Source: Paenibacillus sp. FSL K6-0276 (lineage in GTDB: Bacteria; Bacillota; Bacilli; Paenibacillales; Paenibacillaceae). Taken from it: DNA of 64,000 nucleotides. Below, in pieces: positions 37,510 through 46,521 of the stretch. A program made the position numbers and the translations under genes. A model generated the notes under the pieces. It did no database searches. It was not told where the DNA came from and worked only from the letters and a program-made list of their open reading frames with translations. The stretch spans positions 1,550,001 to 1,614,000 of the forward strand of contig NZ_CP150276.1 in assembly GCF_037977235.1 (NCBI RefSeq), read 5' to 3'. Position 1 is the stretch's first letter. The number at the start of each line of letters is the position of its first letter.

Positions 37510-37661
37510 TTAAAGGAAGATTCGGGTTGGAGCATGGGGGAGAAGAATGGACCCAACGCGAAATCGCCAAAGAGCTCGGCATTTCCCGCTCTTATGTGTC
37601 CTGGATTGAGAAGCGGGCATTCATGAAGTTGTATCATGAGTTTTATAAGGCGAAGCGGTGA
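37510..37661 (+). pseudogene. Sigma-K-like sigma factor C-terminal fragment, copy 2
   Basis: The frame reads [40 protein letters not shown] and HEFYKAKR before TGA. It extends further upstream than copy 1, including the RFGL segment of region 4, but has no start codon and no regions 2-3. It contains Arg-to-Trp and Leu-to-Phe changes in otherwise invariant positions. Confidence 0.78.
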
Positions 37662-37746
37662 AGGATCCGGGGATGGGGGTGTCCCATAAGTGAAAAATCT
37701 ACAAATGAGACAGCCTATCTCATTTCAAAATCGTAAAAAATCTTAA

Positions 37747-37786
37747 AAACCAGCAAGTCTCCGGATCATTGGAGACTTGCTGGTTT
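37747..37786. terminator. Perfect 16-bp inverted repeat
   Basis: AAACCAGCAAGTCTCC (37747-37762) pairs with GGAGACTTGCTGGTTT (37771-37786). On the minus strand it lies at the end of the transposase remnant; A and T runs flank it, so it could terminate in either direction. Confidence 0.85.
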
Positions 37787-37939
37787 CTGTTTTCGGTCTG
37801 TTGCGGCTTGCTTCAACAGATTACAGGCAAGGGAAAGCCACCCGACTTCGAGGGTTACTTTTTGCATGACTCGAAGCAGGAAACGTCGGAATCCCCGGTT
37901 GTTCTTTAGTTGTCCAAACACACTTTCCGGTTCAGTCAC
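37766..37939 (-). pseudogene. IS1182-family transposase, C-terminal remnant
   Basis: The minus strand reads VTEPESVFGQLKNNRGFRRF, LLRVMQKVTLEVGWLSLACN and LLKQAATDRKQ before TGA. This is the conserved end of IS1182-type DDE transposases (EVESVFGQIK.N.GFRRF...LLSLAHNLLK). Everything upstream is gone; the frame breaks near 37945. Confidence 0.8.
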
Positions 37940-38156
37940 CATAGTTCATCGACCTTCCTCTCCAGCTGTAGTAGTTGATTGTTCAATCGCGCGCGAAAAT
38001 TGTACGAATTGGTAGGCATCGGGAGAAGAGGTTGGTGGGGTTAGGGGAGTAGTAGTAAATCTGTGATTGTTCATATAAGAAGAGGCATCGCGTAATAAAA
38101 TTGAAATTAGGTAATGCCTCTTTAATTTTGCTGTTAATCGGTTGTATTTATTAATC
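37940..38156. other. Intergenic stretch with one hairpin
   Basis: No coding frame is convincing. AAGAGGCAT (about 38082-38090) can pair with ATGCCTCTT (38114-38122), followed by TAATTTT, a possible terminator. Confidence 0.4.
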
Positions 38157-38374
38157 ACTCAACTTTCGCAGCTTAAATCTTTAAACAAACCCACTGTTCA
38201 GACATGGAATGTTGTTGTAGCATAGAGCTACGCACCTTTCTTGTTTGTTGGTTGATTCGACACTTCCATGATACCAAACAAGTAAGGTGTTTTCTGTCAA
38301 TTCGAACAATTTTTTTAGGCTTATTCTCACTGGCTCAAGGGATTAGATTGATTTTCTAGCTGCGAAAGCTGAGT
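38157..38374. mobile_element. 218-bp MITE-like element with terminal inverted repeats
   Basis: The left end ACTCAACTTTCGCAGCT (38157-38173) is the inverted repeat, with one mismatch, of the right end AGCTGCGAAAGCTGAGT (38358-38374). The interior (for example GATACCAAACAAGTAAGGTG) has no open frame. Adjacent bases include TTAAT on both sides, but a clean target duplication cannot be fixed. It is most simply the deleted shell of an insertion sequence or a non-autonomous derivative. Confidence 0.6.
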
Positions 38375-38458
38375 TAATAACATATGGGATTCCTACCTGC
38401 AAGGGTAACTCCCAAATTGATTCTGTGAATGAAAGATACATCAACATAACATCGAATG

Positions 38459-38688
38459 CCCATCCAAGCAATCGAGCTGTTAATCGAGCAGGGAGTGAAT
38501 CTTGAGGCGGAGGACTAACTCGGAGATATGGCGCTAAAAAAAGCGGTCAAGTTCAAGCAAACTAAGCGATCGTCAAGCTAATCGAAGCGGGTGCCCTTCA
38601 GAAAACCGCGGAGGGGATGCGTTAGAAAGAGCTTGCCGCAGGACTGAAAGAGAGAGTTGAGTCGGGACCCGTCCCGGACAGGAGATAA
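38459..38688 (+). pseudogene. Ankyrin-repeat protein relic
   Basis: Two frames together read IQAIELLIEQGVNLEAED, then (after a stop) MALKKAVKFKQTK, then, one base shifted, AIVKLIEAGALQKTAEGMR, a stop, and KELAAGLKERVESG. The LLIEQGVNLEAED and KLIEAGA segments are ankyrin-type helices. It has at least two stops and one frameshift and ends just before the DUF6138-like gene. Confidence 0.5.
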
Positions 38689-38734
38689 TTTAATTAACGG
38701 AGCAAGCAGAATACGATATTAGGAGGAGAGACCG

Positions 38735-40398
38735 TTGAATCAGGCTGTGGATGCTTTTCTGAATAAGGTATGGAAGGAAATCACTACGATTTACGCAAAA
38801 GAAAGCAAAAGGATCAATGAGTTTAAGGATCAAAGCAGGTTGCAAGCTGGAGTCAACAGATACCTTCGAGTGGCGTGGAGAAAAGGCAAGTTTACCTGGG
38901 CGGAAGGGAAAATACATATCGATGTCTACGAGCCGTTATCCTGGACAGACAGCTCGTATAAATTTGAAGCGGATACTTACGTCACGGAGTTGACCGATGA
39001 ACTTCTGACTGAGGAGTTCTTTCCTGCCTTGTGCGGGTTTGTGGATGGCCTGTTCCGCTCGGAAGAACTGGGACCCCGTTTCTTTGATTACAAGTTTGAA
39101 GTTGTATTTGAGTTTGAGTGGGAGAAGTCGAAATTAACCCTTAACCAACAGCTGTTTAATGAGCCCAAGTTGATCCAACTCCAAAAGACGCTGGATCATT
39201 TTATTCAGACGAAGATTCTTCCTGATCTGCCCGTGTTGCCGGGAGAGAATGACATGTTCTTTTTCGCCCGCCATTTGGTCAATCCTGATCTGATGAAACA
39301 GGAAGCAGAAGAGATTGATTCGTTGATCCGTCGCCTCTCCGACAAGCTAAATAAGAACCAAGAGCGCAAAAATAATTGGATCAGAGAGTATACTTCGGCC
39401 TTTAATAGTTGGGCACGAGATCACTTTTTGCCGCAGCATTTTACCCATTCCGGTAATTATGGAAACGAATGGATTTTGAAGGGAGAACCGATTCATCCTA
39501 CCGTAGATGACGGAGAATTGGATTTCTTTCTTTATGCGGCCCTGCAGATCGGCTTCATCGATCCGGAAACTCGGCAGAAGTACCTGGAACTTGCGGTCAA
39601 TTGGGTTCCAAGCAGGCAGCAGATTATTTGAGAATAGGTAGCGGATTATTTGCGAGTACCTATCTGGGAGAGCGGGTCGAGGCCCGAAACAATGACGTGG
39701 CGCAGACGATCGAAATCCAGATTCTCTCTGAAGAGGAGGCGGCTTACGGGGAAGCGCTCGATTATATCATCAATCTTTTGCGGCAGGGTTTTCCTAAAGA
39801 ATACAACCTAAAGTTGAAGAGCAGCCAGAAGTACTTCCTTCCTGTGAAAAAACTGGCGAAGTCCAAGCTGCATCAGTTTTTTGCCAATGCGCTCAGCTAC
39901 CCTACCCTTTTTCCAAAGCTAGCAGAATATGCGGATACAGCTATGGAAGAGTTCGCTTGGTACCGGGATGTGGAGCCGAGCGAGAAATCGGTCATGCCGG
40001 GAACTTATGCCGTAATGGGCCTCGGCTTGTACAGCGAAGCTTATTTTCCGCTGGTCTGCCGCTATATGGAACTGGTAGATACGGAGCATCAGTTGGTGCA
40101 GGACGGCTATGCGGAGGCGTTTATTGAGGCGCATGGCGTAAAGGCGGAGCATATGCCGGTGATCGTATCTATTTTGCTGGGAGGGAATGAGGAAGGCAGA
40201 CTGGTCAAGAATCTAACCATCGACCGTCCTGAGCTTGCCGAGGCGCTTTTCGAGGCGCTGAAAGACAGAGAGAATTATGAACGAGAACTGGTAGTGTGCC
40301 GGATTTTCGGGAACGTGAAGAAACTGTCAGGAGCGGCCCGAAAAGCACAGCCACCGCTAAAAGAAGGATTGGAGCAGCTGTTGGCGCTTCAAATGTAA
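38735..40398 (+). pseudogene. DUF6138-like protein, split by a single-base frameshift
   Basis: TTG start at 38735 behind AGGAGGAGA. The first frame (298 codons) ends at 39631 in NWVPSRQQII. The second frame covers 39601-40398 and begins GSKQAADYLRIGSGLFASTY. Reading through with one extra T at about 39602 restores LELAVNLGSKQAADYLRIGS without a break, so the two are halves of one protein of about 555 residues. It is acidic and helix-rich with no signal or membrane segment. I associate it with the uncharacterised DUF6138 group from memory, with moderate confidence. A sequencing error or a real mutation are both possible. It heads the immunity-type island. Confidence 0.6.
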
Positions 40399-40559
40399 CA
40401 CTTTGGAAATGTTTCCGACGAGGAAACTAGTTGCGAGTCAGGAGAGGACGAAGTGAGGTTGAAGCTGGATGCAGCAGCCATGAACCGATAGAACAGTTGC
40501 CCTATACATCCGCTGGACCGGGGAGCCACAGAGTGTCTGGTCTCTATAAATTTAAAAAG

Positions 40560-40595
40560 AAGAAGAGCCCACGTCGAACGTGGGCTCTTGTCGTT
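40560..40595. terminator. Bidirectional terminator
   Basis: AAGAGCCCACGT (40563-40574) pairs with ACGTGGGCTCTT (40578-40589) around CGA, with an A-rich run before and T-rich sequence after. It serves the DUF6138-like gene and the convergent TPR-SUKH gene. Confidence 0.88.
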
Positions 40596-40618
40596 GCTTG
40601 CATGATCCGGTCGGCCTT

Positions 40619-42004
40619 TTAGGTTTCTCTCAGCTGCTTAACCACTTCCACAGCGAACTGATCCGTAAACCGAAGGCGTCCATCTTCCTCTACGATACGT
40701 ACTTCATGCATGCGGCGGTCCAGCCATTCGGTAATCCATCCTGGGGCATAGCCACCTTGACCGAATTCTCCGCCGAAGGCGATCATTTTCTCATAGATAG
40801 CCAAGTATCGTTCGCGACTGGTATCCGGGTATGACTTTGTGTATAGCCAAAACTGCACATCATACATCAGATACGACAGTTCATCCGCATGAAAAGAAAA
40901 ATGGCCTTTTTCTTCAACAATCTGTGTACAGATGCTGCGGATTTTTTGTTCAATATTTTCCACTTCCGTCACTTGACCACAAAGCTCCCCCAGCAAAGGA
41001 GAAAATTTACCGTGGGCTACTTTGTAAAGATCCGCTTCCTTGTCCTCCTCAGAGGTATCGAATTCTTCTTCGCTCACTAGGCCACTAATAAACGCTTCGA
41101 AATTTTCGGCCAGGAAAGTAATTTCATAATCGTCCTCCTGATCGATGTGAATCACTTCTGGTTCACCATCTCTTCCGCATGCCCGGTAATCTAACATCAC
41201 GACGTCATGACCTGCTGAAGGACAATCGCAGATCACTACGCCAATGTCAGGATATCCCCATTCCTCAATCATAAACCGACTGCCGAGATCCCCGCAGAGC
41301 GAATAGCTTTTCTCACGGCCAATGCCGAGGATGCCCGTAATAGCAATATGATCCTCAGCCCAGGAAGTGGGTTCCTCTGTTAGAAAGCATGTGTTCTTCG
41401 GAATTCCGCCATTCTGCTGCTTCATTAGTAGTATATAAGAGGAGGGGAGCTTGTATCCCAGCTCTTCCTCGATCGAGGTGATCAGTTCATCCGTGGGTGG
41501 CTCGGATAGATAGGAATTCCTCGTGTACTCGCTGTCGTCCCAAAAATCAACAAGCAACATGTTCAAAAAAGGAACTTCCTCCGCTCCCGAACCACGAGAC
41601 TCCATGGCTGCTTCCCTTCTGGTAGCCATCCGACGCTCTTGTCTTTGCTGTTTCTCCGCTTTTTGCAAGCTCCACTTTAACCATAATTCAGTACGCTGAT
41701 CACCGGCTTCTAATTTGTCAGAGGTACTGAATGCCTTAGCCGCATCCTCATATCTTTTTAAATGATAAAGAGCAAAACCTACCCGATAATGCCATAGTGG
41801 ATCATGTTGACCTGCTTCAGATATTTTTTCGAATTGGTTGAGTGCTTCTTCATAAAGCCCCAAGTTGTTATACGCTCTGGCCAGTCGGCTGACCACCTCA
41901 TATTCCCGTTCCTCCTCAGGAATGGCTAACAGCGACTCCACGATACGCTGATGTTCGTCTTCTTCATGCCATTGGTTCAATTGTTCGATAAGCGTTTGGT
42001 CCAT
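40619..42004 (-). CDS. TPR plus SUKH (SMI1/KNR4) domain protein, probable immunity protein
   Basis: 461 residues from ATG 42004, with GGAGG 5 bp upstream; the TTG at 42016 in the same frame overlaps that site. The N-terminus holds TPR-like helices (about 20-125: YNNLGLYEEALNQFEKI, YHLKRYEDAAKAF) and a charged linker. A SUKH domain follows (about 165-310) with ITSIEEELGYKLPSSYILLM, NGGIPKN, ILGIGREK and MIEEWGYPDIGVVICD. The C-terminal part (about 330-460) is of unknown fold. SUKH proteins are the commonest immunity proteins of contact-dependent and polymorphic toxins. Its neighbours are other immunity-type families. Confidence 0.85.
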   Translation of the reverse strand: MDQTLIEQLNQWHEEDEHQRIVESLLAIPEEEREYEVVSRLARAYNNLGLYEEALNQFEKISEAGQHDPLWHYRVGFALYHLKRYEDAAKAFSTSDKLEAGDQRTELWLKWSLQKAEKQQRQERRMATRREAAMESRGSGAEEVPFLNMLLVDFWDDSEYTRNSYLSEPPTDELITSIEEELGYKLPSSYILLMKQQNGGIPKNTCFLTEEPTSWAEDHIAITGILGIGREKSYSLCGDLGSRFMIEEWGYPDIGVVICDCPSAGHDVVMLDYRACGRDGEPEVIHIDQEDDYEITFLAENFEAFISGLVSEEEFDTSEEDKEADLYKVAHGKFSPLLGELCGQVTEVENIEQKIRSICTQIVEEKGHFSFHADELSYLMYDVQFWLYTKSYPDTSRERYLAIYEKMIAFGGEFGQGGYAPGWITEWLDRRMHEVRIVEEDGRLRFTDQFAVEVVKQLRET

Positions 42005-42089
42005 TGCAGCCTCCAAAACTATTATTTTTCTTAAAAAATTTAGCGGCGTTTGTCCTCAAAAATTCGTGCAGTGAGGGGGGGACTAAGGG

Positions 42090-42551
42090 TTACATCGACG
42101 CAAGCCAAGCAGCGCTGCCGCCTACGATCGTCAATATTGCTCCGGCTGAAATTCCCCATCTATGCTTTTTATCTAATCCAACTATCCCAATTAAACTAGG
42201 CAGCAGCCATTTAAAAGCAAGGAGAGAGAAGACACCTTGTACGGTTCCCCAAAGTACCAGATTCTTGGCCTGATCCGTGTAGGCACCGGTTGAAACTGGA
42301 CGGGAGAAGGCCAATGTTCCTCCGGTTCGTGCGTTCCAAGATGTCATTATCAAATACATAATCAAAGTTAGCAAAGTCAAAAAAACCGTGAGTATAAACT
42401 TGATCAGGTCGGGTGATGACCATTTTTTCGAGGACTTGGATGTAGGTAATCCAATTAGGAAGAATACAAAGCCTACAAATACCGCACAACCTACAAAGGC
42501 ACATAAAACGGCATTCACGATGGCTCCCGCCATCAAAAGAATAAAAATCAT
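42090..42551 (-). CDS. Small integral membrane protein of unknown function
   Basis: 153 residues; ATG 42551 after GGAGGAGCG. Four hydrophobic segments (about 5-33, 48-70, 97-115, 132-150) are separated by short charged loops (TSKSSKKWSS, DKKHRW). No family recognised. It is about 85 bp upstream of the TPR-SUKH gene on the same strand, so they may be co-transcribed. Confidence 0.75.
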   Translation of the reverse strand: MIFILLMAGAIVNAVLCAFVGCAVFVGFVFFLIGLPTSKSSKKWSSPDLIKFILTVFLTLLTLIMYLIMTSWNARTGGTLAFSRPVSTGAYTDQAKNLVLWGTVQGVFSLLAFKWLLPSLIGIVGLDKKHRWGISAGAILTIVGGSAAWLASM

Positions 42552-42905
42552 ACGCTCCTCCAGTAGTTTGGGTAATAGGATTTCAACATCTCCCGATTAG
42601 AGCTCACTGCGGGTAACCAAATCGGTGCATCACCAGCAAATTCGAGCAGGTCTTGACCCCGGAGCTGCAGTATATAACGTTTGGTATCTTCTACCTTTAC
42701 AAATTGTAACATCAATAAATGGGTGTGTACATGAATAAGAGAACGATCTCGGGGAATGAATCATACTGGATTAACACTAAAAAAAGGCTCCTTTCTGTGT
42801 GAAGGGGGTCCCGCTTTCCTTATGTTACAATTGAATTGACTTTGTGTATGGGAATTCAGAATTTCATTTAAAGAGCATACTCAAATAACAAGGAAGGTGA
42901 AGGCA

Positions 42906-43790
42906 ATGTTAAGCGAGAACAATAAGAAAAAGCTTGAGCTCATTGTTCGGGAACATCAGTTCGAACACGCGATGGATTATTTGAAGGAGTCTGTACGCCA
43001 AGGCATTCGCTTGTCCAAGAAAGAGATGGAGAATTACAAGGATATATGCCCTTCCCGCATAGGGGGCGATCCGGATCTGCCGCCTAACGTGGAATGGCCG
43101 CTGGATGCTAACGGGACCCCTATGACGTTCCTGGCTCAGCTGTGTCTGCGTGAATTGGCGCCTCATGATGAGTCTTCCCTGCTTCCAGCGGGAGGCATGC
43201 TTTATCTTTTCGTTGGGGTGGATGAACCTTCTTATCATATTGAACACAAGGTGCTGTATCTACAAGAGGAGAAGCTGCAGGAAGCAAAGCGTCAACCTTC
43301 ACCCGAAGTGACGGCGCTCGAGGAGAAGTTTGTCGGTTACCGGGTAACTGCCAGAGCCACGATGGAGCCACCCAATTACGGCTATGTGGAGTACGAGCAG
43401 ATAGAGAATGATGAGCATGATTACGAGCAATATGAAGATTTATGCTTCGAGTTGACCGAAGGGAATTCGAGCGACCTTGCGGTTTTGTTCGGTTATCCGG
43501 CAACCCAGCATGGAGATTGCGAATACAAAGCGGCGCTTCGGCTGTTGACTGGCGAGGAATACAACTATTCCGTGAAGACGGCCATAGAGCGGATAACGGC
43601 GTATTTGAACGGCGATTCTGACAAGGCAGAGCAGGAAGTCCGCGATACGATTTTGCTGCTGGCGCTAGATTCGGATCAGGAGGTCGGGTTTTGCTGGTGG
43701 GATGCCGGAGAACTGCAATTTTATATTCGGAAGGAAGATCTGCTGGCGGGAAACTTTGCACATACCTATTGTTCCCTGTATTCTAGTTAG
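42906..43790 (+). CDS. DUF1963 (YwqG-like) protein, probable immunity protein
   Basis: 294 residues from ATG 42906 after AAGGAAGGTG; the GTG at 42897 lies within that site. DUF1963 signature: SRIGGDPDLPPNVEWPLD, MTFLAQLCLREL, LLPAGGMLYLFV, and later LFGYPATQHGDCEYKAALRL and FCWWDAGELQFYIRKEDL. YwqG in B. subtilis lies beside the YwqJ toxin genes, and DUF1963 is listed among polymorphic-toxin immunity families. It is cytoplasmic, without signal or membrane segment. Confidence 0.88.
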   Translation: MLSENNKKKLELIVREHQFEHAMDYLKESVRQGIRLSKKEMENYKDICPSRIGGDPDLPPNVEWPLDANGTPMTFLAQLCLRELAPHDESSLLPAGGMLYLFVGVDEPSYHIEHKVLYLQEEKLQEAKRQPSPEVTALEEKFVGYRVTARATMEPPNYGYVEYEQIENDEHDYEQYEDLCFELTEGNSSDLAVLFGYPATQHGDCEYKAALRLLTGEEYNYSVKTAIERITAYLNGDSDKAEQEVRDTILLLALDSDQEVGFCWWDAGELQFYIRKEDLLAGNFAHTYCSLYSS

Positions 43791-43832
43791 ACGTCAAAAA
43801 TGACTTTCATACATCCATGAATATCGCAATGA

Positions 43833-43988
43833 TGGGATATCCTGCATGCCATTGTTGAACTAAGCTACCCCCGATTCACCCAAGAGGGTCCGGTGTTCTT
43901 TGTCGAGCTGTTGAAGGTTTATGAATCCGGCCATCTTCCGTGTGGTTGGGAAGGGCAGTGGCCTGACGGTCGGCTAATCGTGTATTAA
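43833..43988 (+). pseudogene. C-terminal stump of a small uncharacterised protein
   Basis: After a stop at 43830, the frame reads WDILHAIVELSYPRFTQEGP, VFFVELLKVYESGHLPCGWE and GQWPDGRLIVY before TAA. The GHLPCGWEG.WP.GRLIVY ending recurs in small proteins of firmicute toxin-immunity clusters, as I recall it. There is no start codon, so only the last 51 residues remain. Confidence 0.5.
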
Positions 43989-44026
43989 CACCAAATCGGA
44001 TGGTCATGCTGCGCACCGTGCCTTCC

Positions 44027-44581
44027 TTATCCGTAAAGCAGATCTTCCGCCGATATCGTTCCCTGGCATAGCTCCATGAACGTTTCCGCAATTTGTAAGG
44101 CGTCCTCGTAACCTAAGTTTCCCGAGTGGGACACGACAATGGGATATTCGTAGTCTTCTCGGTCCCTGCGCATGTCCCAAGCATAATGATGCCCGCAGCC
44201 ATTCATGGCAAAGGGTACCGCACCCGGCATGTATTCGGGGAATTCATAGGCCAGCAGCATGGCTCTTAACTCATCAGCGCCGAAAAACTGAAAATACCGC
44301 TCCCCGTTCCCAAATTCGCCGCCATTGGAATAACGAAGAAAATCGAGATATGCGGTGGGTAGGCGCTTGTTCGGAATGGACCATTTCGCCGGATCAAACG
44401 GCTGGTATAACCCATACAGAGGATTCGATTCCGGGAAGGGATTGCGCTGCCTCCCCGAAATCTCCGCGATTTCCTGCGCGGATAGAGGTTTGTTCCAATG
44501 GTTCACAACGTGTTCCAATTCTTGTTGCGTTAATCCGGGATGCTTCCTAAAACACACTTCGAATACCGATTCCCAATTCAT
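44027..44581 (-). CDS. SUKH (SMI1/KNR4) domain protein, probable immunity protein
   Basis: 184 residues; ATG 44581 behind AAAGGAGGAATGACGGG. The N-terminus (VCFRKHPGLTQQELEHVVNH) leads into the SUKH core: IPNKRLPTAYLDFLRYSNGG, YFQFFGADELRAMLLAY and YPIVVSHSGNLGYEDALQIA. It stands alone between the stump above and the divergent DUF4375 gene, with about 130 bp between their starts. Confidence 0.87.
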   Translation of the reverse strand: MNWESVFEVCFRKHPGLTQQELEHVVNHWNKPLSAQEIAEISGRQRNPFPESNPLYGLYQPFDPAKWSIPNKRLPTAYLDFLRYSNGGEFGNGERYFQFFGADELRAMLLAYEFPEYMPGAVPFAMNGCGHHYAWDMRRDREDYEYPIVVSHSGNLGYEDALQIAETFMELCQGTISAEDLLYG

Positions 44582-44711
44582 CCCGTCATTCCTCCTTTTG
44601 TCATCTACTGAATGATTATGTATTAGTATAAGATTAATGTAATTTGTGCTTTTTGTGCAAATATATCTAGTTCTGATTTAGGAAGGCTTCAACATAAAGG
44701 GGGAGTACAAT

Positions 44712-45134
44712 TTGAGTAAGACCGATATCTGTGATATATGGTTCGATTATGCCGAGGCCTTTGTGCAGAAAAAGAATGCTTCGGACTGGAACACCTTGAC
44801 CCCGCAAGAACAAGAGATTGCCGCCTTATGGCTGTTGGAAGCCGATGTGTATAACGGCGGGTTTGTGCAGTTTTTTTGCAATTGGGGAGATGAGGCATAT
44901 ATCTGCGCGGTACGAGCATTACAAGCCATCGGGGCGGCCCATGCGCTCGAAATCGTCCAGTCCGGATATGCCTGCATCGAGCATTTATCGGAAGACAACC
45001 GCCTCACTCAGCTCTGGGATATTCCAAAGTTTCTTACCGAGGAAGAGGTAGAACGGCTGGATAAGCTTGATAAGAGATTCTGGGAAGACCAGGATCGCAT
45101 TGCGGAAATTGCACATCGATATTACGTGCAGTAG
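44712..45134 (+). CDS. DUF4375 (DMP19-like) protein
   Basis: 140 residues; TTG start at 44712 after AAAGGGGGAG. The DUF4375 core is clear: WNTLTPQEQEIAALWLLEAD, VYNGGFVQFFCNWGDEAYIC and ALQAIGAAHALEIVQ. The family includes the neisserial DNA mimic DMP19 and many immunity-type proteins; the protein is strongly acidic, as DNA mimics are. Its place among SUKH and DUF1963 genes favours an immunity or inhibitor role. Confidence 0.85.
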   Translation: MSKTDICDIWFDYAEAFVQKKNASDWNTLTPQEQEIAALWLLEADVYNGGFVQFFCNWGDEAYICAVRALQAIGAAHALEIVQSGYACIEHLSEDNRLTQLWDIPKFLTEEEVERLDKLDKRFWEDQDRIAEIAHRYYVQ

Positions 45135-45164
45135 CTGGGAATACCTGCTTCATCATAAGATGAC

Positions 45165-45380
45165 ATGGTGGACAATATCAAGAAGTCTGCCGATGCTCTG
45201 CTGGAGAGGTATGAAGACGCCGCAAGCGTAGCTTTCCAAATAAGTCTGGTCGAGGGAGCCTTATGGCGTGTCACTTTTGAAAAAACCAGGGCTTATCCAC
45301 GGAATTCAGACTTCTACAGCGCAGTCGCTTGGGCTAAACGGAGAAACGAAATCCGTCATGTAGACAGTACAAAAAAATAA
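45165..45380 (+). CDS. Small hypothetical protein
   Basis: 71 codons from ATG 45165, 30 bp after the DUF4375 stop and without a good ribosome site (TAAGATGAC). It begins VDNIKKSADALLERYEDAA and ends basic. No family recognised. It precedes a terminator, so it may be the last gene of the DUF4375 transcript or a remnant. Confidence 0.45.
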   Translation: MVDNIKKSADALLERYEDAASVAFQISLVEGALWRVTFEKTRAYPRNSDFYSAVAWAKRRNEIRHVDSTKK

Positions 45381-45390
45381 AATAAGTTAA

Positions 45391-45433
45391 ACGGCCTTCG
45401 TCCTGAATTCCATGGGATTGAAGGCCTTTTAGC
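45391..45433 (+). terminator. Terminator at the end of the immunity-type island
   Basis: GGCCTTC (45393-45399) pairs with GAAGGCC (45420-45426) across a 20-nt loop, followed by TTTTAG. Confidence 0.7.
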
Positions 45434-45583
45434 TTTGTCTTTTGTTATAAGCAATGAAATTTGGGCGGTTAAGCGTTGTGGAGGATTTTTCGCAGACATG
45501 TAGGGCTAAGGGCGAAGCCCATACCTAGACATGTTTCCTCTCATATATTAATTCAGATCTAATAACAAGGATGTGATCGCGAT

Positions 45584-46219
45584 ATGATTCTGAAGGGTAT
45601 ATTAGACGTTAATGTAATCCGCAGAGTAACCAATAACGTAAGTCTGCTAGTCAATTGTGGCGGCGCTCCACTCACTCCATTAAGATTTATTACTTCTGGA
45701 CCCGTAACATTGAGGAGGAGAAATATGACCACCAGAGTTAATCTAACGCAGGAAGAGGGTGGGGAATGTATCGAACACTCTATAGATGTGGGACGCAATG
45801 TTGCACAGAAGCTTAACCTAAGGAACGAACGGCGCTACCGTGTGGAGTTTGATACGGCAACCAAAGTGATGCGCTTTTTCCGAAAGCCGGTTACAAGAGC
45901 GAGACTTTTCCTGGGGGTTGGCACACAAGTGGTTGAGGATCGAGAAGCACCTGAGCCTACCGTCATTACCATTCGAGATGACCAGATCTATGTGTCCGCC
46001 ATTGGTCGTGTTACTCTCGGGATCATTGGTGAGCGGCTTCTGTTGAAGCACGGCTCAAAGAATAAATCCCTCCTAATCTTACGCGGAAAAGACATATTCA
46101 TCGATCCGTTCATCCAAGTTACCCCGAAGACTGCAGAACAGTTGGGGTTAACAGAGGGTAATACCTCCATGGAATTCAATCAGATCACATCCGTGCTCCG
46201 GATCAATCCCGGGAAGTAA
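45584..46219 (+). CDS. Hypothetical protein with four internal beta-hairpin-like repeats
   Basis: 211 residues from ATG 45584 (AAGGATGTGA upstream). An alternative ATG at 45725 has a stronger site, GAGGAGGAG, and would give 164 residues. Four segments share a pattern: VNVIRRVTNNVSLLVN, HSIDVGRNVAQKLNLRNERR with YRVEFD, QIYVSAIGRVTLGIIGERLL, and PFIQVTPKTAEQLGLTEGNT with MEFNQITSVLRI. The last two-thirds recall the small beta-barrel preceding ATP-grasp domains in YheC/YheD spore proteins, but no ATP-grasp follows. Function unknown. Confidence 0.7.
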   Translation: MILKGILDVNVIRRVTNNVSLLVNCGGAPLTPLRFITSGPVTLRRRNMTTRVNLTQEEGGECIEHSIDVGRNVAQKLNLRNERRYRVEFDTATKVMRFFRKPVTRARLFLGVGTQVVEDREAPEPTVITIRDDQIYVSAIGRVTLGIIGERLLLKHGSKNKSLLILRGKDIFIDPFIQVTPKTAEQLGLTEGNTSMEFNQITSVLRINPGK

Positions 46220-46521
46220 GGGAGGTCCACGCTCACTACGAAGGCTGGCTTTGTTGCCAGGATCGTCGCTAAGTCAAAAGGCGTTGTTGTTAACGATATA
46301 CAGATGTGCGCGTAGGGTTAAGGGGGAGACCTGATCTTGGGCTAGATAACGCCACCTCCCCCAACAACCTCAGCATCTGACATGAGTGATTTTTCTGTAT
46401 AATGATGTATATTTTAGTTCTTAAATATATAATGTAAGGTAAGTTGATCACATGCGATGCATTCCATCTGACCCTAACAACGGTTTACCATTTCATGAAA
46501 GAGTACGGGAAGGAAAGCAAA

